A model generated the notes under the pieces. It saw only the letters and a program-made list of their open reading frames with translations, did not search any database and was not told the DNA's origin. Made by a program: the position numbers and the translations under genes. This document shows, one piece after another, positions 27,991 to 37,849 of a stretch of DNA of 64,000 nt. Every line of letters starts with the position of its first letter. Position 1 is the first letter of the stretch. Origin of the DNA: Altericroceibacterium xinjiangense (GTDB lineage: Bacteria > Pseudomonadota > Alphaproteobacteria > Sphingomonadales > Sphingomonadaceae); the NCBI RefSeq assembly GCF_003958635.1, contig NZ_RSEK01000004.1, positions 62,001 through 126,000 of the forward strand, in the 5' to 3' direction.

Positions 27991-29413
27991 TCCAACTCAC
28001 TCCGTCGCGGGCGACCAGCCGGGCCGCGCCTTCCGGGCCCCAGGTCCCCGCGTCATAGGGTTCGGGGGCCTGCCCCGCCTGCTGCCAGCTTGCCCGGATC
28101 GCGTCGATCCATTCCCACTGCGCTTCCACTTCATCGCGCCGGACGAACAGCGTCCGGTTGCCTTCGATCAGGTCGAGCAGCAGCCGTTCATAGGCGATCC
28201 GCTGCACCTGGCCGGTAAACGGATCGGGAATCGCAATTTCGAGCGGGACCCGGCGCAGCGAAATTCCGTCGCGATCAAGCCCGGGCACTTTGGCCATCAG
28301 CGACAGGGTGATGTTTTCTTCCGGCTGGATGCCGATCACCAGGCGGTTCGGCACCGTGTTGGCGCCGGTGAAGATCGAATGGGGAATGCAGCGGAACTGG
28401 ACGACGATCTCGGTCACGCGTTCGGGCAGCCGCTTGCCGGTGCGCAAGTAGAACGGAACGCCCGCCCAGCGCCAGTTATCGACATGGGCCTTCAGCGCGA
28501 CGAAGGTTTCGGTATCGCTGTCCTTGTCCAGTTCCTTGAGGAACCCGGACACAGGGTCTCCCGCCACCGTGCCCGCGCCGTACTGCCCTGTGGCGCTTTC
28601 CCCTCGGCCAATCGGGCGCAGCGCGCGCAGCACCTTTACCTTTTCATCGTGCACTGCCCCGGCATCGAAGCTGGTCGGCGGCTCCATCGCCACGAGCGAC
28701 AGCAGCTGGAGCATGTGGTTCTGCACCATGTCGCGCAAGGCGCCGGTCTGGTCGTAGAAGTCCATCCGTTCATCGACCCCGACGGTCTCTGCCACGGTGA
28801 TCTGGATATGCTCGATGTAGCGGGCGTTCCAGATCGGCTCGAACAGGATATTGGCGAACCGCAGCGCCAGCAGGTTCTGGACGGTTTCCTTGCCGAGGTA
28901 GTGGTCGATCCGGTAGATTCGCTCCTCCGGAAAGGCTGCCCCTACTGCGTCGTTGATTTCCCTGCTCGATTCCAGATCGACGCCGAGCGGCTTTTCCAGT
29001 CCGATCCGGACGTCGCCGTCGGTCAGCCCGGCACTTTGCAGGCCCTTGATCGTCGGGGGAAACAGGCTGGGCCCGGTGGAGAGGAAAATCGACAGGCTTT
29101 CCCGCTCGCCGATCTGCTCGGCCAGCTTGTCGTATCCCTCGATCGTGGTCGCGTCGATCGGCTGGTAGGACAAGCGGTTGAGGAAATCGGCCATCTGGCC
29201 GCGCCGGTGAGCCGGCAGGTATTTCTCGATCGCCGAGCGGGCGAAGTTGCGGAATTCCCCGTCGCTCATCGGAGCGCGCGCCGTGCCGAGGATTTGCAGG
29301 TTGGGGGGCAGCAGTTCTTCCACGTTCAGCGCGCAGAGCGAGGGCAGCAGCATGCGCTGGGCAAGGTCGCCGGTCGCACCGAACAGCAGGAGGCGGTCCG
29401 AGGTGAAGCTCAT
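27983..29413 (-). CDS. zwf: glucose-6-phosphate 1-dehydrogenase
   Basis: A 476-aa NADP-linked dehydrogenase. It starts at the ATG giving [20 protein letters not shown], with the dinucleotide motif GATGDLA at 12-18; the longer open frame adds 24 residues of noncoding type. The active-site segment [13 protein letters not shown] contains the catalytic histidine and lysine. First gene of zwf-edd-glk, committing glucose to the Entner-Doudoroff and oxidative pentose routes. Confidence 0.96.
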   Translation of the reverse strand: MSFTSDRLLLFGATGDLAQRMLLPSLCALNVEELLPPNLQILGTARAPMSDGEFRNFARSAIEKYLPAHRRGQMADFLNRLSYQPIDATTIEGYDKLAEQIGERESLSIFLSTGPSLFPPTIKGLQSAGLTDGDVRIGLEKPLGVDLESSREINDAVGAAFPEERIYRIDHYLGKETVQNLLALRFANILFEPIWNARYIEHIQITVAETVGVDERMDFYDQTGALRDMVQNHMLQLLSLVAMEPPTSFDAGAVHDEKVKVLRALRPIGRGESATGQYGAGTVAGDPVSGFLKELDKDSDTETFVALKAHVDNWRWAGVPFYLRTGKRLPERVTEIVVQFRCIPHSIFTGANTVPNRLVIGIQPEENITLSLMAKVPGLDRDGISLRRVPLEIAIPDPFTGQVQRIAYERLLLDLIEGNRTLFVRRDEVEAQWEWIDAIRASWQQAGQAPEPYDAGTWGPEGAARLVARDGVSWND

Positions 29414-29504
29414 CGGCCGGGTACTCCGAAGAGGAGGGAAGGCAAGCGGCGGGGAGTGCGGGGGTCCATACGCGCGGTAACGCACCGGCGCGGGGCTTGT
29501 TTCG

Positions 29505-29921
29505 TTATTGCCCGAGGATATGCACCGCCACCCGGCGAGCGTGGCCGCGGCGGCGGTGCTCCACCAGGTAAATGCCTTGCCAGGTACCGAGCATCATTCG
29601 CCCGTTCTCGACCGGGATCGTCAGGCTGTTGCCGGTCAGCATCGCCTTGATGTGGGCGGGCATGTCGTCCGGCCCTTCGTCGTCATGCTCATAGCCATCG
29701 CCTTCCGGGGCGATCCCGTCCAGCCAGCGGAGCAAGTCGCGGCGCACTGCGGGGGCGGCGTTCTCGTTGATGGTGAGCGACGCGGAGGTGTGCTGGCAGA
29801 ATACGGTGACGAGCCCGGTGCGGATGCCCGACCGGCTGAGCCAGCCGGCGACGTCATCGGTAATCTCGATGAAGCCGCGTCCGGGCGTCGAAAAGCTGAG
29901 AGTGGTAATTTCCTGGCGCAT
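29505..29921 (-). CDS. YjbQ family secondary thiamine-phosphate synthase-like enzyme
   Basis: A 138-aa protein of the UPF0047/YjbQ family: SGIRTGLVTVFCQHTSASLTINENA at about 30-54 is the signature, followed by HDDEGPDDMPAHIKAMLTG and a C-terminal GTWQGIYLVEHRRRGHAR. Members show weak thiamine-phosphate synthase activity in complementation tests; the true role is uncertain. Its start is 6 bp downstream of the stop of the cytochrome gene, so the two are cotranscribed. Confidence 0.9.
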   Translation of the reverse strand: MRQEITTLSFSTPGRGFIEITDDVAGWLSRSGIRTGLVTVFCQHTSASLTINENAAPAVRRDLLRWLDGIAPEGDGYEHDDEGPDDMPAHIKAMLTGNSLTIPVENGRMMLGTWQGIYLVEHRRRGHARRVAVHILGQ

Positions 29922-29927
29922 GGCCCG

Positions 29928-30302
29928 TTACGTATCGCCCGCCGCAGTCACGTGCAGCAGGTAATCGGCGAGCTGTTCGATTTCTTCCTCGGCCAGGATG
30001 CCGAGGAAGCCGGGCATATCGTTCCGGCCATGCGCCACCCGTTCGACGATCAGGGCCCGGGTCAGGTGCGGATTGCCGTCCAGCACCGGCCCTGCGCCCC
30101 CGGTCGATCCCGCGTCGCGCAAGGTGTGGCACTGCACGCAGCCCGTGTCGGTGAACAAGGCGCGCCCGCGTTCCGTGGCTTCGGCCGATGAATTCGTGGA
30201 AGCGTTGGCGTGCAGCTGCACCCCGAACGGAAGGAAAGCAGCGAGCGCCAGTATCGCCCCGGCAAGCGAGAGGCGGGAACGGGGAAAAGCGTGCCGAGTC
30301 AT
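29928..30302 (-). CDS. small periplasmic c-type cytochrome
   Basis: A 124-aa monoheme cytochrome. The signal peptide is LSLAGAILALAAFLPFGVQLHANA, heme attachment is CVQCH at 55-59, and the likely axial methionine is M96 in GRNDMPGF. The fold matches class I cytochrome c (c6/cbb3-associated type). The ATG at 30302 fits the signal sequence best. The electron partner is unknown; the gene lies just upstream of yjbQ and downstream of a small secreted protein gene. Confidence 0.85.
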   Translation of the reverse strand: MTRHAFPRSRLSLAGAILALAAFLPFGVQLHANASTNSSAEATERGRALFTDTGCVQCHTLRDAGSTGGAGPVLDGNPHLTRALIVERVAHGRNDMPGFLGILAEEEIEQLADYLLHVTAAGDT

Positions 30303-30334
30303 GCGATCCGCTGTTTCAATTCCTTCCCGCACGA

Positions 30335-30697
30335 TCAATCGGCCTTGCCGGATGAAAGCACGCACGTGCCTGAGGTTTCCAGCACGTACTGCTCTCCCAT
30401 CCGGTGGTCCGTCAGGTACGTCGTCGCGTGGTATTCACCGGTCGCGGGATCGATCCTGTGCGTCGTCTGGGATTCGGAGTCCCCGTTCATCGTCACCTCG
30501 CGCCGGGTCAGGTGCGGGCCGTCGGCTTGCAGGTCCGATGCCGGGTGGAAGGTCTTGCCGTCCTTGTCCACCGGCAGGTTCTGGCCAAGGCTGGTGTTGA
30601 TCCGGCTTTCGGCCACGCAGCGGTAACCCTCTGCCTCGCCTGCAAGCGCAGGGACCGGCGCAAGGGCCAGGGCAAGAACGGCCAAAGACCGGGTCAT
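30335..30697 (-). CDS. small secreted protein, 120 aa, unknown function
   Basis: MTRSLAVLALALAPVPALA is a Sec signal, followed by a 100-residue mature domain with two cysteines (C27 and C112) that could form a disulfide. A threonine/histidine-rich stretch (ESQTTHRIDPATGEYHATTYL) is present. An ATG six codons upstream (30715) is an alternative start. The much longer open frame to 31858 is antisense to alkB and rejected. No family recognised; likely periplasmic. Confidence 0.7.
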   Translation of the reverse strand: MTRSLAVLALALAPVPALAGEAEGYRCVAESRINTSLGQNLPVDKDGKTFHPASDLQADGPHLTRREVTMNGDSESQTTHRIDPATGEYHATTYLTDHRMGEQYVLETSGTCVLSSGKAD

Positions 30698-30820
30698 GAG
30701 GTTTTTCTCAGGCATCCTGATCAGTCTAGCGTCCGCAAGCTTGCTGTCCCCTGAAACGCGCCGGATGACAGATACCTGCGCCATTGTATCCGCCGCTGCC
30801 GCCCCCATAAAGCTCGCACC

Positions 30821-31378
30821 ATGCAGGAAGATCTCTTTGCCGCGCCCCTCGTTCCCGGCTTCCGGCTGGTCGAGGACGCGGTCACCCCATCCGAGGAAAC
30901 CGGGATCGCCGTGCAGATCGATGCCGCGCCGCTGCAGCCGTTCCAGTTCGGCCAATGGGAAGGCAAGCGGCTGACGGCGAGTTATGGTTCGGCGTATGAC
31001 TTCACGCGCCATGCGGTGGTGCCCGCGCCGCCGTTTCCGGGCTGGCTGGAGGATCTGCGCAGCCGACTCGCCGCGCTTGCCGGACTGGATGCGGGAGCGA
31101 TCGCGCAGGCGCTGCTGATCCGCTACGATCCCGGCGCGGGGATCGGCTGGCACCGCGACCGGCCGCAGTACGAAGACGTGCTCGGCCTCTCGCTCAGCGC
31201 GCCGGCCACCTTGCGGCTGCGGCGGAGGACCGAAACCGGATTTCAGCGGCACAAGGTGTTCCTGCCGCAGCGGTCCCTTTACCGCCTGAGCGGAGAGGTA
31301 CGCCGCGAGTGGGAGCATTCGATCCTGCCGATGGAGGTGACGCGCCGCTCGCTCACCTTGCGCACGATGCGAAGCTGA
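30821..31378 (+). CDS. AlkB-family Fe(II)/2-oxoglutarate dioxygenase
   Basis: A 185-aa protein with the double-stranded beta-helix iron site H111-x-D113 (GWHRDRP) and H166 (EWEHSI), and a 2-oxoglutarate-binding arginine near 175-176 (RRSLTLR). The short form without the classical N-terminal lid resembles the AlkB homologues that act on nucleic acids or other substrates. It may demethylate alkylated bases; the substrate is not provable here. It converges on rimO with 8 bp between stops. Confidence 0.9.
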   Translation: MQEDLFAAPLVPGFRLVEDAVTPSEETGIAVQIDAAPLQPFQFGQWEGKRLTASYGSAYDFTRHAVVPAPPFPGWLEDLRSRLAALAGLDAGAIAQALLIRYDPGAGIGWHRDRPQYEDVLGLSLSAPATLRLRRRTETGFQRHKVFLPQRSLYRLSGEVRREWEHSILPMEVTRRSLTLRTMRS

Positions 31379-31386
31379 CTGCGGCT

Positions 31387-32772
31387 TCAGGCCGAAGGGA
31401 TCACGCCGAACAAGTCGTGCGCGTCGGAATCCTCGACCAGCGCCTCGACAATCGCGCCGGGCGCCAGCGTTTCCGGCACGTTGCGCAGGTAGACTTGCCC
31501 GTCGATCTCCGGCGCATCGGCCTGGCTGCGGCCGGTCGCGCCGATGTCGCCGTCCTCGTCCGGCTCCCCCACTTCGTCGATGATGACGGGCAGGGTGCGG
31601 CCGATCTTCTGGGCAAGCTTCTCGGCGCTGATCCGCTCCGTCACTTCCATCAGCCGGGCGTAGCGGTCTTCCTTCACTTCTTCCGGAACCGGATCGGGCA
31701 GGATGTTGGCCGTGGCCCCTTCCACCGGTTCGAACCGGAAGGCGCCGACGCGGTCCAGTCGCGCTTCCTCCACCCAGTCGAGCAGGTAGCGGAAGTCGTC
31801 TTCGGTCTCCCCGGGGAAGCCGACGACGAAGCTCGACCGGATGGCGATGTCGGGGCAAATGGTGCGCCAGCTTTTCAGCCGCTCCAGCACCTTCGCCTCA
31901 TTCGCCGGACGCTTCATCGCCCGCAAGACCTTGGGGCTGGCGTGCTGGAAGGGAATGTCGAGATACGGGGTCAGCAGCCCTTCGGCCATCAGCGGGATCA
32001 CCGCGTCGACATGCGGATAGGGATAGACGTAGTGCAACCGGACCCACGGCGGTGCGCCTTCGCTCGTGCGCAGGTGGCCGAGTTCACGCGCAAGATCGAT
32101 CATGTGTGCGCGGACCGGATGGCTCTTCCACATCCGCTCCTCATGCCGGGTGTCGACGCCATAGGCCGAGGTATCCTGGCTGATGACCAGCAGTTCCTTG
32201 GTGCCGGCCTCAACCAGCTTTTCCGCTTCGCGCAGCACCGCGTCGATCCGCCGGCTGGCGAGCTTCCCGCGTAGCTGCGGGATAATGCAGAAGGCGCAGG
32301 AGTGATTGCAGCCTTCGGAAATCTTCAGATAGCTGTAGTGACGCGGCGTCAGCTTGACGTCCATCTGCGGGACCAGATCGATGAACGGCCCCTGGCTCGG
32401 CGGTGCAGCCTCATGCACTGCGCCGACCACGTCTTCGTACTGGTGGGCGCCCGTGATCGCGAGCACCTGGGGGAATTTTGCCCGGATCGTCTCCGCTTCC
32501 TCGCCCATGCAGCCGGTGACGATTACCCGGCCATTCTCCGCAATCGCTTCTCCGATCGCGGCGAGGCTTTCCTCCTTCGCGGAATCGAGAAACCCGCAGG
32601 TGTTGACCAGCACCACGTCGGCCCCGGCGTAGTCGGGGCTCATCGCGTAACCGTCGGAACGGAGGCGCGTGAGGATGCGCTCGGAATCGACCAGAGCCTT
32701 CGGACAGCCGAGGCTGACCATGCCGACCTTCTTCTGGTCGGGAATACGAGTATCTTGATTGCGGGTGGCCAT
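31387..32772 (-). CDS. rimO: ribosomal protein S12 methylthiotransferase
   Basis: A 461-aa radical-SAM enzyme. The N-terminal UPF0004 domain provides cluster cysteines in SLGCPKA, NTCGFLD and TGCMGEE; the radical-SAM motif is CNHSCAFC (CxxxCxxC); and a C-terminal TRAM domain ends with [18 protein letters not shown]. It adds a methylthio group to an aspartate of S12. The sequence is RimO-like rather than MiaB-like ([15 protein letters not shown]). ATG at 32772. Confidence 0.95.
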   Translation of the reverse strand: MATRNQDTRIPDQKKVGMVSLGCPKALVDSERILTRLRSDGYAMSPDYAGADVVLVNTCGFLDSAKEESLAAIGEAIAENGRVIVTGCMGEEAETIRAKFPQVLAITGAHQYEDVVGAVHEAAPPSQGPFIDLVPQMDVKLTPRHYSYLKISEGCNHSCAFCIIPQLRGKLASRRIDAVLREAEKLVEAGTKELLVISQDTSAYGVDTRHEERMWKSHPVRAHMIDLARELGHLRTSEGAPPWVRLHYVYPYPHVDAVIPLMAEGLLTPYLDIPFQHASPKVLRAMKRPANEAKVLERLKSWRTICPDIAIRSSFVVGFPGETEDDFRYLLDWVEEARLDRVGAFRFEPVEGATANILPDPVPEEVKEDRYARLMEVTERISAEKLAQKIGRTLPVIIDEVGEPDEDGDIGATGRSQADAPEIDGQVYLRNVPETLAPGAIVEALVEDSDAHDLFGVIPSA

Positions 32773-32850
32773 TGCCAGCGCCCCTAGCTACGACGAAACC
32801 GGGAGTCACGCAGGTTTCGTGCGGCGCGACGCTGCGCAGATGGTGAGAAC

Positions 32851-33249
32851 ATGGGCAATATCAACCTTCTGGCGGTGTTTCTGGCGACCGCCGCCTTCTT
32901 TATTCTCGGTCTGGTCTGGTACGGGCCCCTGTTCGGCGGTGCGCGGAATCGCGCCGTGCGGGGAAGGGAGCGCCTGCTGCACCGCCGCGCTACCCCGGTT
33001 ACCTGGGCGCTCGTGTTCCTGTTCGAACTGGTGATCTGCTGGATGCTGGGCCACTTGTTTGCCCGCATCCACCCGAGTCCGAACGCCATCCTGATGATCT
33101 CTGGCGGTTTCGGCGCGACGATCATGGCCCCTGCAGTGGGGATCGCCACGGTGCTTCACGGGAAGCCGGGCCGCCTGCTGGCGATCGACGCCGGCTACTT
33201 CACGGTCGGCATGCTGCTTGCCGGGACCGTGTTCCTGCTGATGGGCTAG
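32851..33249 (+). CDS. DUF1761 family membrane protein
   Basis: A 132-aa protein with about four transmembrane helices. The N-terminal LLAVFLATAAFFILGLVWYGPLFG is typical of DUF1761, in which a WYG/PLFG turn follows helix one. The family is uncharacterised. Its TAG stop overlaps the stop of the convergent potassium channel gene by 4 bp. Confidence 0.82.
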   Translation: MGNINLLAVFLATAAFFILGLVWYGPLFGGARNRAVRGRERLLHRRATPVTWALVFLFELVICWMLGHLFARIHPSPNAILMISGGFGATIMAPAVGIATVLHGKPGRLLAIDAGYFTVGMLLAGTVFLLMG

Positions 33250-34337
33250 CGCTTCCGGGAACGCGGGCGATTTGAGGGCCCGTGTTCCTCACCCTCGGTG
33301 GGCAGGATCTCCACGATCATGTCGCCTTCCTCCAGCAGTCCGGCTTCCCAGAAGCCCAGCGCCCGCCCGTCGCGGTACACCCGCAGGCCTTTGCCGCCGG
33401 TGACCAGGCTGTCCAGCGTCCGCCCCGCTTCCTCACGCAGGACCTGCCGCTCGATCAGCTGCACCCGGCCCGTGACGGAGGCGAGATCGGCCATGTATTC
33501 CGAGATGTGCGCCCCTTGCGCGCTTCCGGCGAGCAGCAGGCCGGTAAAGCGCACCGGATTGATGACGTTGTTGGCACCCGCCTGCCGGGCAAGCACCTCG
33601 TTGTCCGCGGCGCGCACCACCACGCTGATCGGAACGTCGGGCGCGAGATGGCGCACCGTCAGCACGATCAGGATCGAGGAATCGTCCCGGCCCGCCGAGA
33701 CGAGCACCGTCTTCGCCGTTGCAATCCGCACCGCCACCAGATCCTCGTCGCGCGTGGCGTCCCCCTCCATCACGTTGCAGCCCAGGGCCTCGGCGAAGCT
33801 GAGCCGTTCGCTGCTTCTTTCCATCACGACGATGCACGAGGGATCGGTCCCGCGGGCAATCAGTTCGCGAACCGCTTCGGAGCCGGAAATTCCAAACCCG
33901 AGCACGACCACGTGGTCGGTCAGCTGGTCCTGAATGCGGGCCATGCGCCATTTCTCCCATGTACGCCGGATAACGAAAGTATAGGCCGTGCCGATGAAGA
34001 TGAAGATCACCGCCAGGCGGATCGGAGTGACGATGACCGCCTCGACCAGCCGGGCGCGGTCGCTGACCGGTGCGATATCGCCGAAACCGGTCGTGGTGAT
34101 GGAGATCATCGTGAAGTAGACGACGTCCAGGAAGCTGACATGCCCATCGACGTTGTCGACCAGGCCCTCCCGGTCGAAGTAGTGGACCATCACCACCAGG
34201 AAGATCAGGCCGACTGCGGCGAACAAGCGGATCGCGACGTCGGCCCAGACCGGCACTTTTACGGCACGGCGCAGCGGCGTGGCGCGCTGCGCAGGCGGGA
34301 CCGGCTTAACGGCCGAAGAGCGGTTGCCGCGCGCCAT
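33246..34337 (-). CDS. potassium channel with RCK (TrkA-N/TrkA-C) domains
   Basis: A 363-aa ligand-gated channel of the MthK/Kch type: two transmembrane helices (about 34-52 and 100-125) flank a pore loop with filter TTGFGD at 82-87, followed by a cytosolic RCK Rossmann domain starting VVVLGFGISGSEA at about 143-155 and a TrkA-C-like end. The filter GFGD rather than GYGD is a known variant that still passes potassium. The ATG at 34337, after GAGG, is preferred. It is followed by surE upstream on the same strand, 13 bp apart. Confidence 0.9.
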   Translation of the reverse strand: MARGNRSSAVKPVPPAQRATPLRRAVKVPVWADVAIRLFAAVGLIFLVVMVHYFDREGLVDNVDGHVSFLDVVYFTMISITTTGFGDIAPVSDRARLVEAVIVTPIRLAVIFIFIGTAYTFVIRRTWEKWRMARIQDQLTDHVVVLGFGISGSEAVRELIARGTDPSCIVVMERSSERLSFAEALGCNVMEGDATRDEDLVAVRIATAKTVLVSAGRDDSSILIVLTVRHLAPDVPISVVVRAADNEVLARQAGANNVINPVRFTGLLLAGSAQGAHISEYMADLASVTGRVQLIERQVLREEAGRTLDSLVTGGKGLRVYRDGRALGFWEAGLLEEGDMIVEILPTEGEEHGPSNRPRSRKR

Positions 34338-34350
34338 GGTCAGCTTTCCC

Positions 34351-35103
34351 TCATCCGGAAAACCGTTCCGCCACCGCATCGAGCGACGCATAATGCGTCA
34401 GGTCGACGTGCAGCGGAGTGACCGAAATGTACCCGTCGGACACCGCTTCCAGATCCGTACCGTGATCCAGGGTGTGCTCGATATCGTGCAGGCCGAACCA
34501 GTAGTACGGCCGCCCGCGCGGATCGGTGCCTTCGACCAGGGATCCGCGCCCGTAATCGTGAAATCCCTGCCGCACCACGCGCACGCCCTTCACCGCTTCG
34601 GCCGCAAGCGGCGGGAAGTTGACGTTGATCACCGTGCGCGGGGCCATCGGAACGTCGGCCAGCGGGCGGATCACCTTCGCGGCCCAGCCCAAGGCAGCGG
34701 CAAAGCCGAGACCGCTGTCGCGCATCGCCTGGCTCAGCGCGATGGCTGGGATGCCTGCCAGTGCGCCTTCCATCGCGGCGGAAATCGTACCTGAATACGT
34801 CACGTCGTCGCCCAGGTTCTCACCGTTGTTGATCCCTGAGATCACAAGGTCAGGCGGCCGGTCGAACAGCTTGCGTAAGGCAAGGTTGACGGCATCGGTC
34901 GGGGTGCCGGTGACGGAAAAGCGCCGTTCCGAATGCTGGCGCAGGCGAACCGGCAAGTGCAGGGTCAGCGAATGGCCCGCGCCGGAATTCTCCTCCGCCG
35001 GGGCGCAGACCCAGACGTCGTCGGACAGCTGCGCGGCGATCTGCTCCAGCAATTCGAAGCCGGGAGCGTGGATGCCATCGTCGTTGGTCAGCAGGATGCG
35101 CAT
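34351..35103 (-). CDS. surE: 5'/3'-nucleotidase SurE
   Basis: A 250-aa metal-dependent phosphatase acting on nucleoside monophosphates and polyphosphate. The N-terminus [15 protein letters not shown] is the metal-site signature, with GVPVTEK-like VTGTPTDAVNLAL and SGINNGENLGDDVTYSGTISAAMEGAL. Its ATG overlaps the serS stop by one base (TGATG). The surE-K+ channel order suggests one operon with serS. Confidence 0.95.
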   Translation of the reverse strand: MRILLTNDDGIHAPGFELLEQIAAQLSDDVWVCAPAEENSGAGHSLTLHLPVRLRQHSERRFSVTGTPTDAVNLALRKLFDRPPDLVISGINNGENLGDDVTYSGTISAAMEGALAGIPAIALSQAMRDSGLGFAAALGWAAKVIRPLADVPMAPRTVINVNFPPLAAEAVKGVRVVRQGFHDYGRGSLVEGTDPRGRPYYWFGLHDIEHTLDHGTDLEAVSDGYISVTPLHVDLTHYASLDAVAERFSG

Positions 35104-36383
35104 CAGCGGGCAGGCTCCAGCACGGTCAATCCGCCGGTGTACGGATGCAGCGCAGGCGGCACCGTCACCGATCCGTCCTCCTGCTGTCCGTTCTCCAGCA
35201 CTGCCACCAGCGTGCGCCCGACGGCGAGGCCGGAGCCGTTGAGGGTGTGGACGAACTCGGTCTTCTTGGCGCCTTCCGGGCGGTAGCGGGCGTTCATCCG
35301 CCGGCCCTGGTAATCGCCGCACCAGCTGATCGAGCTGATTTCGCGGTAGGCGCCTTGCCCCGGCAGCCAGACTTCGAGGTCGAAGGTCTTCTTCGCCGTC
35401 GCGCCCATGTCCCCGGCGCACAGCAGCATCCGGCGGAAGGGAAGGTCGAGCGCGTGCAGCACCGCTTCGGCGGACGCGAGCATGTGCTCGTGCTCCGCCT
35501 GCCAGTCCTCGGCCCGGCAGACGCTGACCAGCTCCACCTTTTCGAACTGATGCTGACGGATGTAGCCGCGCGTGTCGCGCCCCGCGGCTCCGGCTTCGGA
35601 CCGGAAGCACGGGGTCAGCGCCGTCAGGCGGATCGGTCTGGACAAGTCGTCGACGATCTGGTCGCGCACCGAGTTGGTCAGGGACACTTCGGCGGTCGGG
35701 ATCAGCCAGCGCCCGTCGGTGGTGCGGAACAAGTCGTCGGCGAACTTGGGCAGCTGCCCGGTGCCGAACACCGCCTCATCGCGCACCAGCAGCGGCGGGG
35801 CGCATTCCGCAAACCCGTTCGCGCCCGTCTGAAGGTCCAGCATGAACTGCCCGAGTGCACGCTGCAGCCGCGCCATCTGGCCGCGCAGGAACGTGAACCG
35901 CGCGCCCGACATCGCCGCCCCGGTTTCGAAATCGAGCCCGAGTGCGGGGCCGAGATCGGCATGCTCCTTCGGTTCGAAAGGAAACTCCCGCGGCGTGCCC
36001 CAGCGGAATTGTTCGACGTTGCCGCTTTCATCGCTGCCTTCGGGCACGTCTTCGGCCGGGATGTTGGGCAGGACGGCCAGTGCGGCCTCAAGCTCCTCCC
36101 CCAGTGCCTTTTCCTGCTCCTCAAGCGCAGGGAGGGTCTGCTTCAGCGCGGCGACTTCGGCCTTCAGTGCCTCGGCGGTCGCGCTGTCGCCCTTGCCCAT
36201 GGCGGCCCCGATGGCTTTCGAAGCCTCGTTCCGGCGGCTTTGCGCCTCCTGCATCTGCCGGGTGAGCGCGCGGCGCCGCTCATCGAGGTCGAGCAGGGAC
36301 GCGGACACGGGGTCCAGGCCGCGCCGGGCAAGGCCGGCATCGAAAGCTTCCGGATGGTCACGGATGAAGCGCAAGTCGTGCAT
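35103..36383 (-). CDS. serS: seryl-tRNA synthetase
   Basis: A 426-aa class II aminoacyl-tRNA synthetase. An N-terminal coiled-coil arm (about 25-100) precedes motif 2 ([28 protein letters not shown]) and motif 3 ([17 protein letters not shown]). [15 protein letters not shown] is the standard SerS start. It charges serine tRNA and selenocysteine tRNA if present. It is directly coupled to surE. Confidence 0.97.
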   Translation of the reverse strand: MHDLRFIRDHPEAFDAGLARRGLDPVSASLLDLDERRRALTRQMQEAQSRRNEASKAIGAAMGKGDSATAEALKAEVAALKQTLPALEEQEKALGEELEAALAVLPNIPAEDVPEGSDESGNVEQFRWGTPREFPFEPKEHADLGPALGLDFETGAAMSGARFTFLRGQMARLQRALGQFMLDLQTGANGFAECAPPLLVRDEAVFGTGQLPKFADDLFRTTDGRWLIPTAEVSLTNSVRDQIVDDLSRPIRLTALTPCFRSEAGAAGRDTRGYIRQHQFEKVELVSVCRAEDWQAEHEHMLASAEAVLHALDLPFRRMLLCAGDMGATAKKTFDLEVWLPGQGAYREISSISWCGDYQGRRMNARYRPEGAKKTEFVHTLNGSGLAVGRTLVAVLENGQQEDGSVTVPPALHPYTGGLTVLEPAR

Positions 36384-36526
36384 GGACGGGCTATGCCTGC
36401 ACGCTCCGGGGGTTGTCCAGTCGGCAGAAACAGGCCAGCAGGGAACCGAACCGCCCGATCGGGGTAAATGAGCTGGAGCGGCCCCCCGGCTGCGAACAAA
36501 AACATAAGGCTAGCTGGGCGCCACAC

Positions 36527-37801
36527 TTGCCGAACAGAACCCTCCGGCCGCCGAAGCGGACTCCCTTCATCGACATTCTCGACACCGGTATTCGCGCCGG
36601 GCGGCGCGTCGGCCTGGCCGACCCCCCGCTGTTCGACAAGCAGGGATTCCTGGATCGCGCGCGTGCGGCCACCGGGCTGGACGACTTCGGCGATCCCTGG
36701 TTCGAACGCCCGATGGCCATGCTGCTGAAGACGCTCCAGCGGGAGGCGCGGCTGAATGCGGTCGGCGAATGGGCCGCCAAGCTGCAGACCCACAAGGTGC
36801 TGTGCGACCGGCTCTGGGCCCAGCAGTGGTTCGATCGTCATCCGGAAATCCTCGCCCGTCCGATTCCGCGCCCGATCGTGATTGTCGGGCCGATGCGATC
36901 GGGCACGACGCGGCTGCACCGCCTGCTGTCGTCCGATCACCGGCTGACGCACATGCGCAGCTTCGAAACGATCAGTCCGGTTCCCAAGCCCGATTTCACT
37001 TTCGGCGGCCCGGACACACGCCCGCGGCTGGCCAGCCGGATCATGCGCGTCGCCCGGCTTGCCAATCCGCGCACGCTGACGATCCATCCCACCGGGCCGA
37101 TGGAGCCGGAGGAGGAACTCGGGCTGCTGGTGAATTCGTTCTGGGGAATGAAGAACGAGGCGCAGTGGTGGGTGCCGTCCTATGGCCGCTGGTGCGAACG
37201 GCAGGACGCGCGGCCCGCCTATCGCCAGCTGGCCCGCCTGCTCAAGCTGGTCGGCTGGTCTCAGCAGGCCTCCAGCCTCAAGCCGTGGATCCTGAAGACG
37301 CCGCAGCACATGCTGGACTTGCCCGCCTTGCTCGACGTGTTTCCCGATGCACGGCTGATCTTTACCCACCGTGATCCGCTGTCGGTGGTCGGCAGCACGG
37401 CCTCGCTCGCCTGGAACCAGACGATCATCTACTCCGACGAGGTAAACCCCCATGAGATCGGGCGGGAATGGCTGCGCAAGGTCCGCAAGCAGACGGAGCG
37501 GATGCACGCCGGCCGCGCCAGGCTTCCCGCAAGCCGGATGATCGACATCCACTATGAGGACATGGACCGGGACTGGCCGGGCACGATGCGGCGGATCTAC
37601 GAATTCCTTGATCTTGAGATCGAACCCGCGCTGCCGGCGATGGAGCACTATGTCAGCCGCGCCCGCGCGCTGAAGCGCCGCCCGCACCAATACAGCCTCG
37701 AGCAATTCGGCCTTACGCCGGACCGCGTGCTCGACCAGCTGGAGGACTATGTGAAGACGTACGGCGTCGCGGTGGAGGATCGCCGGGCGGCCCTGAGCTA
37801 G
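36527..37801 (+). CDS. sulfotransferase family protein
   Basis: A protein of about 424 aa with the 5'-phosphosulfate loop GPMRSGTTRLHRLL at about 121-134 and the 3'-phosphate segment HRDPLSVVGSTASL, followed by a C-terminal YEDMDRDWPGTMRRIYEFL. Members transfer sulfate from PAPS to small molecules or carbohydrates; the acceptor is unknown. The start is uncertain: no ATG is available, so the TTG at 36527 (MPNRTLRPPKR) is used, while the open frame reaches back to 36413. Neither has a clear ribosome binding site. Confidence 0.85.
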   Translation: MPNRTLRPPKRTPFIDILDTGIRAGRRVGLADPPLFDKQGFLDRARAATGLDDFGDPWFERPMAMLLKTLQREARLNAVGEWAAKLQTHKVLCDRLWAQQWFDRHPEILARPIPRPIVIVGPMRSGTTRLHRLLSSDHRLTHMRSFETISPVPKPDFTFGGPDTRPRLASRIMRVARLANPRTLTIHPTGPMEPEEELGLLVNSFWGMKNEAQWWVPSYGRWCERQDARPAYRQLARLLKLVGWSQQASSLKPWILKTPQHMLDLPALLDVFPDARLIFTHRDPLSVVGSTASLAWNQTIIYSDEVNPHEIGREWLRKVRKQTERMHAGRARLPASRMIDIHYEDMDRDWPGTMRRIYEFLDLEIEPALPAMEHYVSRARALKRRPHQYSLEQFGLTPDRVLDQLEDYVKTYGVAVEDRRAALS

Positions 37802-37816
37802 AGCGGCTTTCGCTCT
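37800..37816 (+). terminator. short hairpin at the end of the sulfotransferase gene
   Basis: AGAGCG (37800-37805) pairs perfectly with CGCTCT (37811-37816) over a 5-nt loop, starting in the stop codon. No T-tract follows, so it is a weak terminator at best. Confidence 0.35.
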
Positions 37817-37849
37817 GGCTGCGTCAGGTCGGCCCGGCGTTCCCGCCGA

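Noticed and set aside
30698-31858. N-terminal extension of the small secreted protein over alkB and rimO
   Set aside because: The extension is antisense to alkB, which has its iron ligands; the signal peptide defines the start at 30697 or 30715.
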